This document shows, one piece after another, positions 1 to 6,261 of a stretch of 8,096 bases of DNA (its first letter is position 1; every line of letters begins with the position of its first letter). The DNA is taken from contig JAGVUJ010000246.1 in NCBI GenBank assembly GCA_019136325.1, forward strand, positions 1 to 8,096, given 5' to 3'. The notes below the pieces were generated by a model, which was given only the letters and a program-made list of their open reading frames with translations, was not told the origin of the DNA and did no database searches. Origin of the DNA: Deltaproteobacteria bacterium. GTDB lineage: Bacteria; Desulfobacterota; Syntrophia; Syntrophales; Smithellaceae. The translations under genes and the position numbers were made by a program.

Positions 1-38
1 AAGCTCATAACGACAATGATCAGGAAGATTCTTTTCAC
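1..38 (-). CDS. start of a membrane or secreted protein, cut by window edge
   Basis: A GTG codon at 38-36 overlaps the TAG stop of the preceding minus-strand gene by one base (TAGTG). It opens a frame that runs off the left edge and reads MKRIFLIIVVMS. Two basic residues followed by a hydrophobic run are typical of a signal peptide or first membrane helix. A GAAGGAAAG stretch just upstream, inside the end of the previous gene, can serve as ribosome binding site. The stop/start overlap implies translational coupling with the 186-aa membrane-anchored protein. Only 12 codons are visible, so no family can be named. The gene itself is inferred from the start context alone. Confidence 0.5.
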   Translation of the reverse strand, partial: MKRIFLIIVVMS

Positions 39-598
39 TACTTCTTTCCTTCTTCTACAGTTGTGGTGGGAGTTTTTCCCCGAGCGAGAATGGCATTGAT
101 TTCTTCTTCCATCAAGAAACGATCAAACTTCCAACCATTTTCTGTTTTCGCGAGAACAACATATGCTGTATCCTGGGTTTTATTGCTACCTGGTAAGGGA
201 GAAGATAGCGTGATGGTCATCTGCCAGACTTGCTCGGAACCATTGTCTGCTACTTTTTCTGCTGCCTGAGAGGCAGCTGTGACCACAGATTTGGCATCCA
301 CGTATTTTTCCCACATACGGTCTGCGCCGGCCGAAAACAGCTCACATCCAGCGGGAGTGCTTACCTCGCAGATACGCTCAAGCCAGGCTTCTTTTCCTTC
401 CTGATAGTTCACCTGGAAGACCTGCTCGATGGCATTGACCGCTGCAGTAGACACCAGACTGTCTTTGTTGGTTGATGCTGCTGAACTCTGCTCCGTACGA
501 AGTGGCCAGTTTTCGATCACCAGGATACCGACAGCAATGACAACTGCCAGGATGACGGCAATGATCAGATTGCGTTTTGAGACTGGAATTTCTTTCAA
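38..598 (-). CDS. membrane-anchored protein with NTF2/VirB8-like outer domain (tentative)
   Basis: This 186-residue protein starts at TTG (598-596), with AAAAGGAG seven to eight bases upstream. No ATG occurs in frame before residue 95, so TTG is the only sensible start. A short basic N-terminus is followed by one hydrophobic helix (about residues 11-29). A Ser/Thr-rich linker leads to a soluble domain of about 120 residues outside the membrane. Helices with two cysteines (C77, C85) come first, then beta-like segments ending in an ENGWKFDRFL motif, the way many NTF2-like domains end. Single-helix anchors with such domains occur in VirB8/TcpC-type conjugation proteins, but also in unrelated lipid- or wall-associated proteins, so the assignment is only structural. 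It is coupled to the partial gene downstream and preceded by a terminator-bearing leader. Confidence 0.75.
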   Translation of the reverse strand: MKEIPVSKRNLIIAVILAVVIAVGILVIENWPLRTEQSSAASTNKDSLVSTAAVNAIEQVFQVNYQEGKEAWLERICEVSTPAGCELFSAGADRMWEKYVDAKSVVTAASQAAEKVADNGSEQVWQMTITLSSPLPGSNKTQDTAYVVLAKTENGWKFDRFLMEEEINAILARGKTPTTTVEEGKK

Positions 599-638
599 TT
601 TTTTCTCCTTTTCCGGTTAACGGATTCGAAAGTAAGTT

Positions 639-720
639 AAAACAAAAGCGACCATTCAGATCTCAACACCTATTTACACGCACTTAAGTTGCGTAGACAG
701 GGAAGAATCTGATGGTCGCT
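639..720 (-). terminator. terminator/attenuator hairpin in leader of the 186-aa gene
   Basis: Arms at 647-661 and 707-720 are complementary over 14 pairs with one bulged base. On the minus strand the second arm runs straight into CTTTTGTTTT, the layout of an intrinsic terminator. The 45-base loop holds its own smaller hairpin (678-694, around CTTAAG). It lies between the only visible upstream minus promoter and the start codon, with no room for a convincing second promoter, so it probably attenuates the gene rather than ending an upstream one. No T-box sequence or other riboswitch core known to me is seen. Confidence 0.55.
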
Positions 721-739
721 CCAAGGATTTTTTGGAACA

Positions 740-759
740 GCTGATGATTATCAGCGACC
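740..759 (-). promoter_or_regulatory. possible antiterminator segment and small hairpin
   Basis: A perfect hairpin with six pairs and a four-base loop (740-745 with 750-755) overlaps the heptamer agcgacc (753-759). That heptamer repeats the one at 647-653, and both are complementary to ggtcgct at 714-720. In the minus-strand RNA, the 714-720 segment could therefore pair either with this upstream copy or with the terminator arm, but not with both. That is the geometry of an antiterminator/terminator switch. The upstream pairing is only seven base pairs long, so the switch is an inference. Confidence 0.35.
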
Positions 760-784
760 GAACAGATATTTGGTTGTGACTCTA

Positions 785-793
785 ATCATAGCA
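785..793 (-). promoter_or_regulatory. extended -10 promoter for the 186-aa gene leader
   Basis: On the minus strand the sequence TGCTATGAT (793 down to 785) is an extended -10 element: the TG dinucleotide, one base, then TATGAT (five of six matches to TATAAT). The expected -35 position (about 808-813) reads TAGGAT, a poor match, which extended -10 promoters tolerate. Transcription would begin near 778 and give a leader of about 180 nt before the TTG start. Confidence 0.45.
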
Positions 794-855
794 AGAAGAA
801 AGCACCTATCCTAGGGGGCATATTTGACTAAATTAGGAAAATTGCGGAAATTAAC

Positions 856-884
856 TTGACAAAGCAATACTAGAGTATTACATT
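856..884 (+). promoter_or_regulatory. sigma70-type promoter of the copG-like operon
   Basis: A perfect TTGACA (856-861) is followed after 17 bases by TACATT (879-884, four of six matches). The region downstream is AT-rich, and a start near 891 would leave a short leader to the ATG at 916. A second TTGAC at 824-828 has no clear -10 partner. The spacer is filled by a perfect dyad, listed separately. Confidence 0.6.
866..879 (+). promoter_or_regulatory. dyad operator AATACTAGAGTATT in the promoter spacer
   Basis: AATACT-AG-AGTATT is a perfect 6+2+6 inverted repeat lying between the -35 and -10 elements of the promoter above. A protein bound here would block RNA polymerase. Ribbon-helix-helix proteins commonly repress their own operons through such short dyads, and the first gene of this operon encodes one, so autoregulation is the simplest inference. 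Binding itself is not shown by the sequence. Confidence 0.5.
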
Positions 885-915
885 ATAAATAACCTAACCG
901 ATAAGGAAAACGAGC

Positions 916-1170
916 ATGCCGAAAACAAATTCTGCGAGTAAACCAGTACGATCTTTTCGAATTAGCCCAGAAGGCGTGAGTCAATTAAGAGCGATGGCAA
1001 GCGTTATGGGACGGAGTGAAAGCGATGTTATTGAGGTTGCACTGGATCGAATGTATCGGGAGGAGATTCGTTATAACCGGGTCCTACGAGAAAGTGCCCG
1101 ATCAGAAGATCAGTATCAGATAGATAAAGAGAATGAAGGAGAAAATGAAATTCATCGTAGTGATTCTTAA
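916..1170 (+). CDS. ribbon-helix-helix (CopG/Arc-type) transcriptional regulator
   Basis: An 84-residue protein. Residues 12-50 fit the ribbon-helix-helix DNA-binding fold: a short beta strand (VRSFRIS), then helix A (residues 18-31), a turn at GRSESDV, and helix B (residues 35-50). The C-terminal third is charged and probably flexible. The start ATG has AAGGAAAAC upstream. Such proteins bind DNA as dimers, with the strand in the major groove, and often control their own promoters, plasmid copy number or toxin-antitoxin pairs. The dyad in its promoter supports self-repression. Its 3' end overlaps the next gene, so the two are probably translated together. No recognisable toxin partner is present, so an antitoxin role is not supported. 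Confidence 0.8.
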   Translation: MPKTNSASKPVRSFRISPEGVSQLRAMASVMGRSESDVIEVALDRMYREEIRYNRVLRESARSEDQYQIDKENEGENEIHRSDS

Positions 1171-1612
1171 GTTGATGGGAATGGTTGTCAAAACTGCAGT
1201 CATCCTGGCGATTTGCTCCAGTATCGTATTCGTTGCATACAAGGGAAACCAGCCAATGCAGGTTCCTGAAGCTCCGAAAGGGATGACCTACTTTGAATTC
1301 GTTGCTGATCGGATAGATGCCGCAAAAACGGTAGAACCTTCCCGGTGCGGGTGGGGTATGATGTTGTCTCTAGCCACTTTAGGCCCAATTTATTCAATTG
1401 TTTATACTGAAGTTGGCATCCACCCGGATGGAGCTCTTGCACGAGGCACCGCGCCAGATCCAGATATTCCCAAGGATGTAGTTGGTGCGCAGTGGTTCGA
1501 AGTGCCAGGGATTTGGTGGAATACAGTTGAAAGATTATCTTGGACGATGGTGGGGAAACAGGCAGCCTACGGATGTAAGTTTAGGCCGGTGATGGCCGTA
1601 CACAATTATTGA
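1133..1612 (+). CDS. hypothetical membrane-anchored protein, 159 aa
   Basis: I do not recognise this protein. It opens with Lys-rich residues and a long hydrophobic stretch (about residues 7-35), which could be one helix or an uncleaved signal. It continues as a soluble domain with two cysteines (C72, C148) and several tryptophans (W74, W121, W128, W129, W137). The mix suggests an extracytoplasmic domain, possibly with a disulphide bond. A second hydrophobic patch at about residues 76-91 could be a further membrane segment. The frame overlaps the end of the regulator gene by 38 bases. An alternative start is ATG at 1145, four codons in, although AAGGAG then sits only three bases before it. 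The coupling to a ribbon-helix-helix regulator implies shared control, not a function. Confidence 0.6.
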   Translation: MKEKMKFIVVILKLMGMVVKTAVILAICSSIVFVAYKGNQPMQVPEAPKGMTYFEFVADRIDAAKTVEPSRCGWGMMLSLATLGPIYSIVYTEVGIHPDGALARGTAPDPDIPKDVVGAQWFEVPGIWWNTVERLSWTMVGKQAAYGCKFRPVMAVHNY

Positions 1613-1621
1613 CTCGTGAAA

Positions 1622-1672
1622 TTGACAGCGATAGCTAAAAAATATATAAGTTATAAAGCTACGTGATATAAT
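1622..1672 (+). promoter_or_regulatory. stacked promoters of the chrB-ABC operon
   Basis: Two promoter candidates overlap. P1 has TTGACA (1622-1627), a 17-base spacer and TATAAG (1645-1650), five of six matches at the -10. P2 is a perfect extended -10, TGATATAAT (1664-1672), without a clear -35. P2 would start transcription near 1679, inside the dyad at 1675-1690. The P1 -10 itself lies in an AT-rich palindrome, TATAAGTTATA (1645-1655). No convincing terminator for the upstream gene is seen between 1613 and 1640. Confidence 0.6.
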
Positions 1673-1674
1673 AA

Positions 1675-1690
1675 TGTAACTCTTGTTACA
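1675..1690 (+). promoter_or_regulatory. operator-like dyad TGTAAC-N4-GTTACA
   Basis: A perfect 6+4+6 inverted repeat lies at the predicted start of transcription from P2, just 14 bases before the first gene of the operon. Its place and perfection suggest a repressor site. The protein that binds it is not evident; the ChrB N-domain encoded immediately downstream is the nearest candidate because ChrB proteins are known regulators of chr operons. In RNA it could also form a weak hairpin near the 5' end. Confidence 0.5.
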
Positions 1691-1704
1691 ATATTGGCGA
1701 CTCA

Positions 1705-2136
1705 ATGATCACCTGGCTTCTCCTCACATACAAACTCCCTTCAGATCCCTCAGCGCGGCGGGTATATGTCTGGCGTAAGCTTAAAAAGCTTGGCGCGGTC
1801 ACCATCTTCGAGGCTGTCTGGGTGTTGCCAGATTCACCACGCGCACACGAACAATTCCAATGGCTGGTGGCCGAGATCCAGGAGATGGGCGGCGAGGCTA
1901 TGTTCTGGAATGCACACTCGGAATTAGCTAGCCAAGAACAAGAATTGACCTGCCGTTTCTCTAGGCAGGTAGACGCCGCCTATCAAACTCTATTGGAGAG
2001 AATTGAACAGCCCGAACCGAACCTGTCGGTGCTGGCTCAAGAATTCCAACAGATCGCTCAACGTGATTACTTCCATTCGCAATTGGGGCTGCAGGTTCGT
2101 ACTCGTTTGTTGGCTTCCAGAGGAGATGAATCATGA
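1705..2136 (+). CDS. chrB: ChrB N-terminal domain protein, stand-alone
   Basis: This 143-residue protein matches the N-terminal half of ChrB, the chromate-responsive regulator of chr operons. Seen motifs are WLLLTYKLPSDPSARRVYVW near the start, WRKLKKLGAV (23-32), VWVLP (38-42), FQWLVAEI (51-58) and GGEA (62-65). In known ChrB proteins this half joins directly to a C-terminal domain to make one chain of roughly 300 residues. Here it stops, and the C-terminal domain is a separate gene whose ATG overlaps this stop codon (ATGA). The ATG has no clear ribosome binding site (ttggcgactca precedes it), so initiation may be weak. The likely role is regulation of this operon, with the dyad just upstream as a possible target. 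That role is inferred from the family and no DNA-binding motif was proven. Confidence 0.8.
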   Translation: MITWLLLTYKLPSDPSARRVYVWRKLKKLGAVTIFEAVWVLPDSPRAHEQFQWLVAEIQEMGGEAMFWNAHSELASQEQELTCRFSRQVDAAYQTLLERIEQPEPNLSVLAQEFQQIAQRDYFHSQLGLQVRTRLLASRGDES

Positions 2137-2558
2137 AATGGGTAACCTGGCAGCATATTGGTGTAGATCGCATGGCTTGTATCTGGTTGATTAAGCGCAA
2201 GATTGATCCGGAAGCGGAGTATATCTTCGTTCCGGCCGGTGCCAAACCCCTACCAGAAGGAGCCGAACCCTTCGACATCCCCGGAACGCGTTTTAGCCAC
2301 CATCGTGGGCACTGCTCTTTCGTGGCATTACTCAAAGAACACAAGCTAAAAGACCCCTTTATACAAAAGATCGGTCAGATCGTAGATGAGGCGGATGTGG
2401 TTCAGGAAGTTGCCCTCGAGCCGGCTTCCCCCGGGTTAGACCTGATCTGCCGTGGGCTACGTCGTACCAGTCGGGATGATAACGAGGCTCTGGAGCGTGG
2501 TTGCCTGGTTTTCGATGCCTTGTATGCCGAGTTATCGAGCTCCAATTCACCCTCTTGA
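2133..2558 (+). CDS. chrB: ChrB C-terminal domain protein, first copy
   Basis: This 141-residue protein is the ChrB C-terminal (Chrome_Resist) domain by itself. Family features visible are the MKWVTWQHIGVDRMACIWLI opening with R13 and C16, FDIPG (47-51), the HH..HC cluster (H56, H57, H60, C61) and VDEAD (84-88). The His/Cys cluster could bind a metal or oxyanion, though the exact chemistry of this domain is not settled. At the position after CSF, where the second copy in this operon has Glu, this one has Val (V64), so a conserved-looking acidic residue is lost. Its start overlaps the ChrB N-domain stop (ATGA), and AGAGGAG lies at a good distance upstream. It probably works with the N-domain as a split ChrB. 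Confidence 0.82.
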   Translation: MKWVTWQHIGVDRMACIWLIKRKIDPEAEYIFVPAGAKPLPEGAEPFDIPGTRFSHHRGHCSFVALLKEHKLKDPFIQKIGQIVDEADVVQEVALEPASPGLDLICRGLRRTSRDDNEALERGCLVFDALYAELSSSNSPS

Positions 2559-2574
2559 GGAAAAAGATTACTGA

Positions 2575-4437
2575 ATGAAACATTATCTGTGGGAAATTCG
2601 CCCTTATTTTCATCAGGTTGCTGGTGAGTTGGTGATTGGCTCAATCTGCGGTATCCTGATGAACACCATGATCGTCCTGCCGGCTGTGCTCTTAGGGCAC
2701 GCCATCGACGTAACCCTTGCATTCGATAAGGGTCAGGCCAGCCTGAACGACGTCACCTGGGCTGCCCTGGCTTTCCTGGGGGGAACGCTGGCGACCCAAG
2801 TTCCGCGCCTGGGCAAACGCTGGTGGTTGATGACCGCCAACGCCCGTATCCGCGCCAATCTGCGTGCGGATGCAATGCGCGGCGTCCTGGCCTGGCCGAT
2901 GGAACGGCTGCATGCCACGTCGATTGGAGAACTCATGGCCCGCATCGTGGCGGATGTCGAAGTGCTGGGGGTGGGCATCCGTGAATTCACCATAGAAATG
3001 TGGGACACGGTGCTCTATTCGATCTCCTTCGTGGTCACGATGTTCATTTATAACCCGGGTCTATCCCTGCTTGCGTTGTTGCCAGTGCCGTTTGCCATGC
3101 TGTTAGCCCAGGCTACCGGACGATGGGTGCGCACGCGCACTACTGCCGCCCGTGAAGCCAATGCCAACCTAACCACAATTCTTCAAGAGCAATTAGCTGG
3201 CATCCGTGTACTTAAATTGTTTGGGCGTAAAGACGCCTCAGCCAAGAAAGTAGAGCAAAAATCCAATAATTTGGTGGAAGCCAATCTATCCGTTGTTCGG
3301 TTGCGTGAAGGCTTAAAACCAATCTATTCAACCCTCATGGTGGCCGGGATTATCCTGGTAGTAGCTATGGGCAGCCAGCGGGTAATTGCCGGTGCAATGA
3401 CAGTGGGCGCCTTTGTCGCCTATATCCAGCTCTTTTTACAATTTACCGGTCGTGGTTATCGCATTCCCCAGCTATTCAACTCGGTCCAATCCGGCGGCGC
3501 AGCCTACAAACGCCTGAAACCATTGCTCGCGCCAGCACGCGGCCTTGCGAATGAACCGCACAATGCTTCGTTTCAGCCGGATCGTATCAACGGTCTGGAC
3601 GAACCGCTTCCACCACCCCCGGCCATAGAACATCAACCGCTGGCGGTTTCACTCGAAGATGTCACATTCCGTTATCCCGGTGCTCCCCAATTGGCTTTAA
3701 AAGGGGTGAGCCTGGATATTCCCGCTGGAGCGTTCGTGGCGATCACTGGACCAGTGGGATGTGGAAAAAGTGCTTTGCTTCGAGCCGTGTTGGGTTTGTA
3801 TCCCTTAGAGCATGGTCAAATTCGGATAATGGGGCAAAACCTTAATGAAATTCCGTCGGAGGTGCGCACCGCTCAGATTGGCTATCTTCCTCAGGATCCA
3901 TTTTTGTTCTCTGGTTCGATTCGTGAAAATATCGCTTTTGGGCAAGACGAACAAAATGAAGAGTCCAGGATTTTGCAGGCTGTCAGAACAGCCACTCTTG
4001 AAGAGGTCTTCCTGACCTTCCCCGCGGGTTTGGATACTCAAATTGGTGAACTCGGTACACGGGTATCGGGAGGTCAGCGCCAGCGGATAGCTCTGGCACG
4101 CAGTCTTGCTGCTACGCCTACAATTCCTGGGTTGTTAGTATTGGACGATCCATTCTCCGCTGTTGATCTTGACACTGAAGCAATGTTGATCGAATCCTTA
4201 CGACAAACTTATGGGCCAGATGCACCAAAGGGTCTTCAAGCTACTGTGCTGCTTAGTTCACATAGGTTGGCGGCATTTCCACACGCTGACCGCATCATCG
4301 TCCTGGATCAAGGGCGAATTTTGGAAAGTGGTTCCCACGCTGAATTGATGGACGCCGGTGGACTGTACGCGCGAATCTTCAAAGCACAGGCGCTGGTTTC
4401 GCTAACCAACGGTCGGACCGGAGGTAAATATGCCTGA
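2575..4437 (+). CDS. ABC exporter half-transporter with degenerate catalytic site
   Basis: A 620-residue type IV ABC exporter: a transmembrane domain (about six helices between residues 15 and 295) followed by a nucleotide-binding domain (about 358-605). Walker A is GPVGCGKS (392-399), the Q-loop Gln is 440, the signature VSGGQ is 497-501, Walker B is LLVLDD (520-525) and the H-loop His is 563. The residue after the Walker B Asp is D525 instead of the catalytic Glu, so this subunit's own ATP site should hydrolyse poorly while its intact signature serves the partner. A proline-rich linker (around residues 343-350) joins the two domains. The stop overlaps the start of the next ABC gene by eight bases. 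The nearest SD-like GAGG is 14 bases before the ATG, suggesting translation coupled to the upstream gene. Substrate unknown; multidrug or lipid-like substrates are typical. Confidence 0.93.
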   Translation: MKHYLWEIRPYFHQVAGELVIGSICGILMNTMIVLPAVLLGHAIDVTLAFDKGQASLNDVTWAALAFLGGTLATQVPRLGKRWWLMTANARIRANLRADAMRGVLAWPMERLHATSIGELMARIVADVEVLGVGIREFTIEMWDTVLYSISFVVTMFIYNPGLSLLALLPVPFAMLLAQATGRWVRTRTTAAREANANLTTILQEQLAGIRVLKLFGRKDASAKKVEQKSNNLVEANLSVVRLREGLKPIYSTLMVAGIILVVAMGSQRVIAGAMTVGAFVAYIQLFLQFTGRGYRIPQLFNSVQSGGAAYKRLKPLLAPARGLANEPHNASFQPDRINGLDEPLPPPPAIEHQPLAVSLEDVTFRYPGAPQLALKGVSLDIPAGAFVAITGPVGCGKSALLRAVLGLYPLEHGQIRIMGQNLNEIPSEVRTAQIGYLPQDPFLFSGSIRENIAFGQDEQNEESRILQAVRTATLEEVFLTFPAGLDTQIGELGTRVSGGQRQRIALARSLAATPTIPGLLVLDDPFSAVDLDTEAMLIESLRQTYGPDAPKGLQATVLLSSHRLAAFPHADRIIVLDQGRILESGSHAELMDAGGLYARIFKAQALVSLTNGRTGGKYA

Positions 4438-6244
4438 TTCTCGTGGTGAATCGACATCCATCCGGTCTACCACCCGCCAACAATTGTTGGTGATCTTGGC
4501 ACCTCGCAAGTTGCGTATTTTGGTCATCGCCATTACCATCTTGACGGGTGCTGGCCTGGAATTAGTTCCACCTTTGGTGCTGAAACAAATCATTGATAAT
4601 CACCTTACCCTTGGGAATCCACAAGGTATCTGGGGGTTGGCGTTTGTTTACCTGGCTTCAGTAGTCGGTGTGCAATCTCTGGGATTTCTTACAAGTTATT
4701 TAACAGCGTTGACCGCTCAAGGTGCGTTGAATGATCTGCGTGTGCGTCTCTACAGGCATTTGCAACATCTGCCCATTCAATATTACGATCAGAACCCATT
4801 GGGCGATATAATCAGCCGCTGCACAGCGGACGTGGACACCGTAGATACGTTGTTTTCATCTGGTGTAGCCGGGTTGGTTACTGATCTGGTCCGACTTGTA
4901 ACCGTTTCTTTTGCGATGATCGCTCTAAGTCCGATCCTGGCACTGATCTCTGCTTTGGTCGTACCTCCTTTATTATGGATTACCAATGCCTTCCGAGTGC
5001 GTATCCGTGATGCCGAACGAAAAAATCGCATCGCCGTAGGGCTTCTCAACACCCACCTGCAAGAAACGTTTGGAGGGGTGGAGGTGATCCGCGCATTCGG
5101 ACGCGAACCAGTCATTGTTGTGCGCTTCCGGCGGGTGTTGGAGAAAACTCTTAAAGCCTACAACCTTTCCGCAAAATTTTCCGCACTGTATACCCCCATC
5201 ATGCAGATCCTGATGGCCATTGCGATCACCCTGCTGCTGTGGGGTGGTGCCCAGGCTGGATTACATAAAGTCGAAATCAGCCTGGGCACTTTGACCGCCT
5301 TTGTGCTGCTCTTCAAACGATTCTTCGATCCAATAACTTCTGTCGGAGAGGAATGGCAAACTGTGCAAAGCGCTTTATCTGGCGCCGAGCGAATTTTCCA
5401 GGTGCTGGATCTGCCGGTGGAAGAAGAAGCCATGTCCGAATCTGGCACTCATATTAAGCCAACTGGCGGTATTCTCGTCAACGATATGACCTTTGGTTAT
5501 TTTGAGGATCAACCAGTCTTAAATCATGTGACGCTCAAAGTTGCACCCGGTGAACATGTTGCCCTGGTTGGACGGACTGGCGCGGGGAAGAGCAGCATCT
5601 TGAACCTTCTGGGTGGACTGTATACTCCCTGGCAGGGTGTTATTCAGGTGGCAGGACTCGATCCACACCAGATTCCGGAAATAGAACGCCGGCGTTTCAT
5701 TGGGGTTGTGCCGCAGGCAGTCCAACTGTTCAGCGGTAGCGTACTCGAAAACCTAACTCTGGGCGACCCGGATGTGCCGGAGGAAGCGGTCGAGCGTGCT
5801 GTCCACATCGCCGGAGTCGAAGGACTGATCCAGTCCCTTCCCAAGGGCTATGACACGCAGATCAGCAACGGCGCGGGTGAAGGCGTCCAGCTCTCATCAG
5901 GCCAGCGCCAAATGTTATCCCTGGCTCGTGCCTTGATCTGGGATCCGGCGGTACTGCTGTTTGACGAGGCAACATCAGCCATCGACAGTGCCAGCGAAGC
6001 TGCTTTCCGTCAGGCTTTACTGGCTGAGACTTCTCGCCACCAGCGGGCTATCCTGACGGTGGCTCACCGACTCTCGACTGCCCGAGAAGCAGACCGCGTG
6101 GTCGTGCTCGAAAATGGACTTGTTTTGGAAACCGGTACCCCAGCGGAGTTGATCCACAAAGGAGGGCGTTTTGCTGCCCTTTTGGAATTGGAAGCTGCCG
6201 GTTGGGATTGGCGTGCAGATGCACCGGATACCGTTAACTCTTAA
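4430..6244 (+). CDS. ABC exporter half-transporter, catalytic partner
   Basis: A 604-residue partner with the same layout: transmembrane domain (about residues 25-300) and nucleotide-binding domain (about 347-590). Walker A is GRTGAGKS (381-388), the Q-loop Gln is 429, the signature is LSSGQ (488-492), Walker B ends in FDE with catalytic E513, and the H-loop His is 546. The Glu is present here, but the signature has Ser for the first Gly. Paired with the upstream protein, this gives one competent ATP site (these Walker motifs plus the partner's VSGGQ) and one degenerate site. This is the arrangement of heterodimeric exporters such as TM287/288 and BmrC/BmrD. GGAGGT sits five bases before the ATG. 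The heterodimer should pump a substrate from the cytoplasm or inner leaflet outwards; which substrate cannot be read from the sequence. Confidence 0.93.
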   Translation: MPDSRGESTSIRSTTRQQLLVILAPRKLRILVIAITILTGAGLELVPPLVLKQIIDNHLTLGNPQGIWGLAFVYLASVVGVQSLGFLTSYLTALTAQGALNDLRVRLYRHLQHLPIQYYDQNPLGDIISRCTADVDTVDTLFSSGVAGLVTDLVRLVTVSFAMIALSPILALISALVVPPLLWITNAFRVRIRDAERKNRIAVGLLNTHLQETFGGVEVIRAFGREPVIVVRFRRVLEKTLKAYNLSAKFSALYTPIMQILMAIAITLLLWGGAQAGLHKVEISLGTLTAFVLLFKRFFDPITSVGEEWQTVQSALSGAERIFQVLDLPVEEEAMSESGTHIKPTGGILVNDMTFGYFEDQPVLNHVTLKVAPGEHVALVGRTGAGKSSILNLLGGLYTPWQGVIQVAGLDPHQIPEIERRRFIGVVPQAVQLFSGSVLENLTLGDPDVPEEAVERAVHIAGVEGLIQSLPKGYDTQISNGAGEGVQLSSGQRQMLSLARALIWDPAVLLFDEATSAIDSASEAAFRQALLAETSRHQRAILTVAHRLSTAREADRVVVLENGLVLETGTPAELIHKGGRFAALLELEAAGWDWRADAPDTVNS

Positions 6245-6261
6245 AATCAAGGAGACATAAA

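Noticed and set aside
599..793. T-box riboswitch upstream of the 186-aa gene
   Set aside because: The conserved T-box sequence and specifier-loop features are not visible on the minus strand, and the gene is not amino-acid related.
916..1612. Type II toxin-antitoxin pair
   Set aside because: The partner of the ribbon-helix-helix protein is a larger membrane-anchored protein with no RelE, MazF, PIN or similar toxin features.
4789..5448. Long minus-strand frames inside the ABC genes
   Set aside because: They are antisense shadows of the conserved ABC coding frames, Ser/Arg/Thr-rich without domain features, and lack convincing ribosome binding sites.
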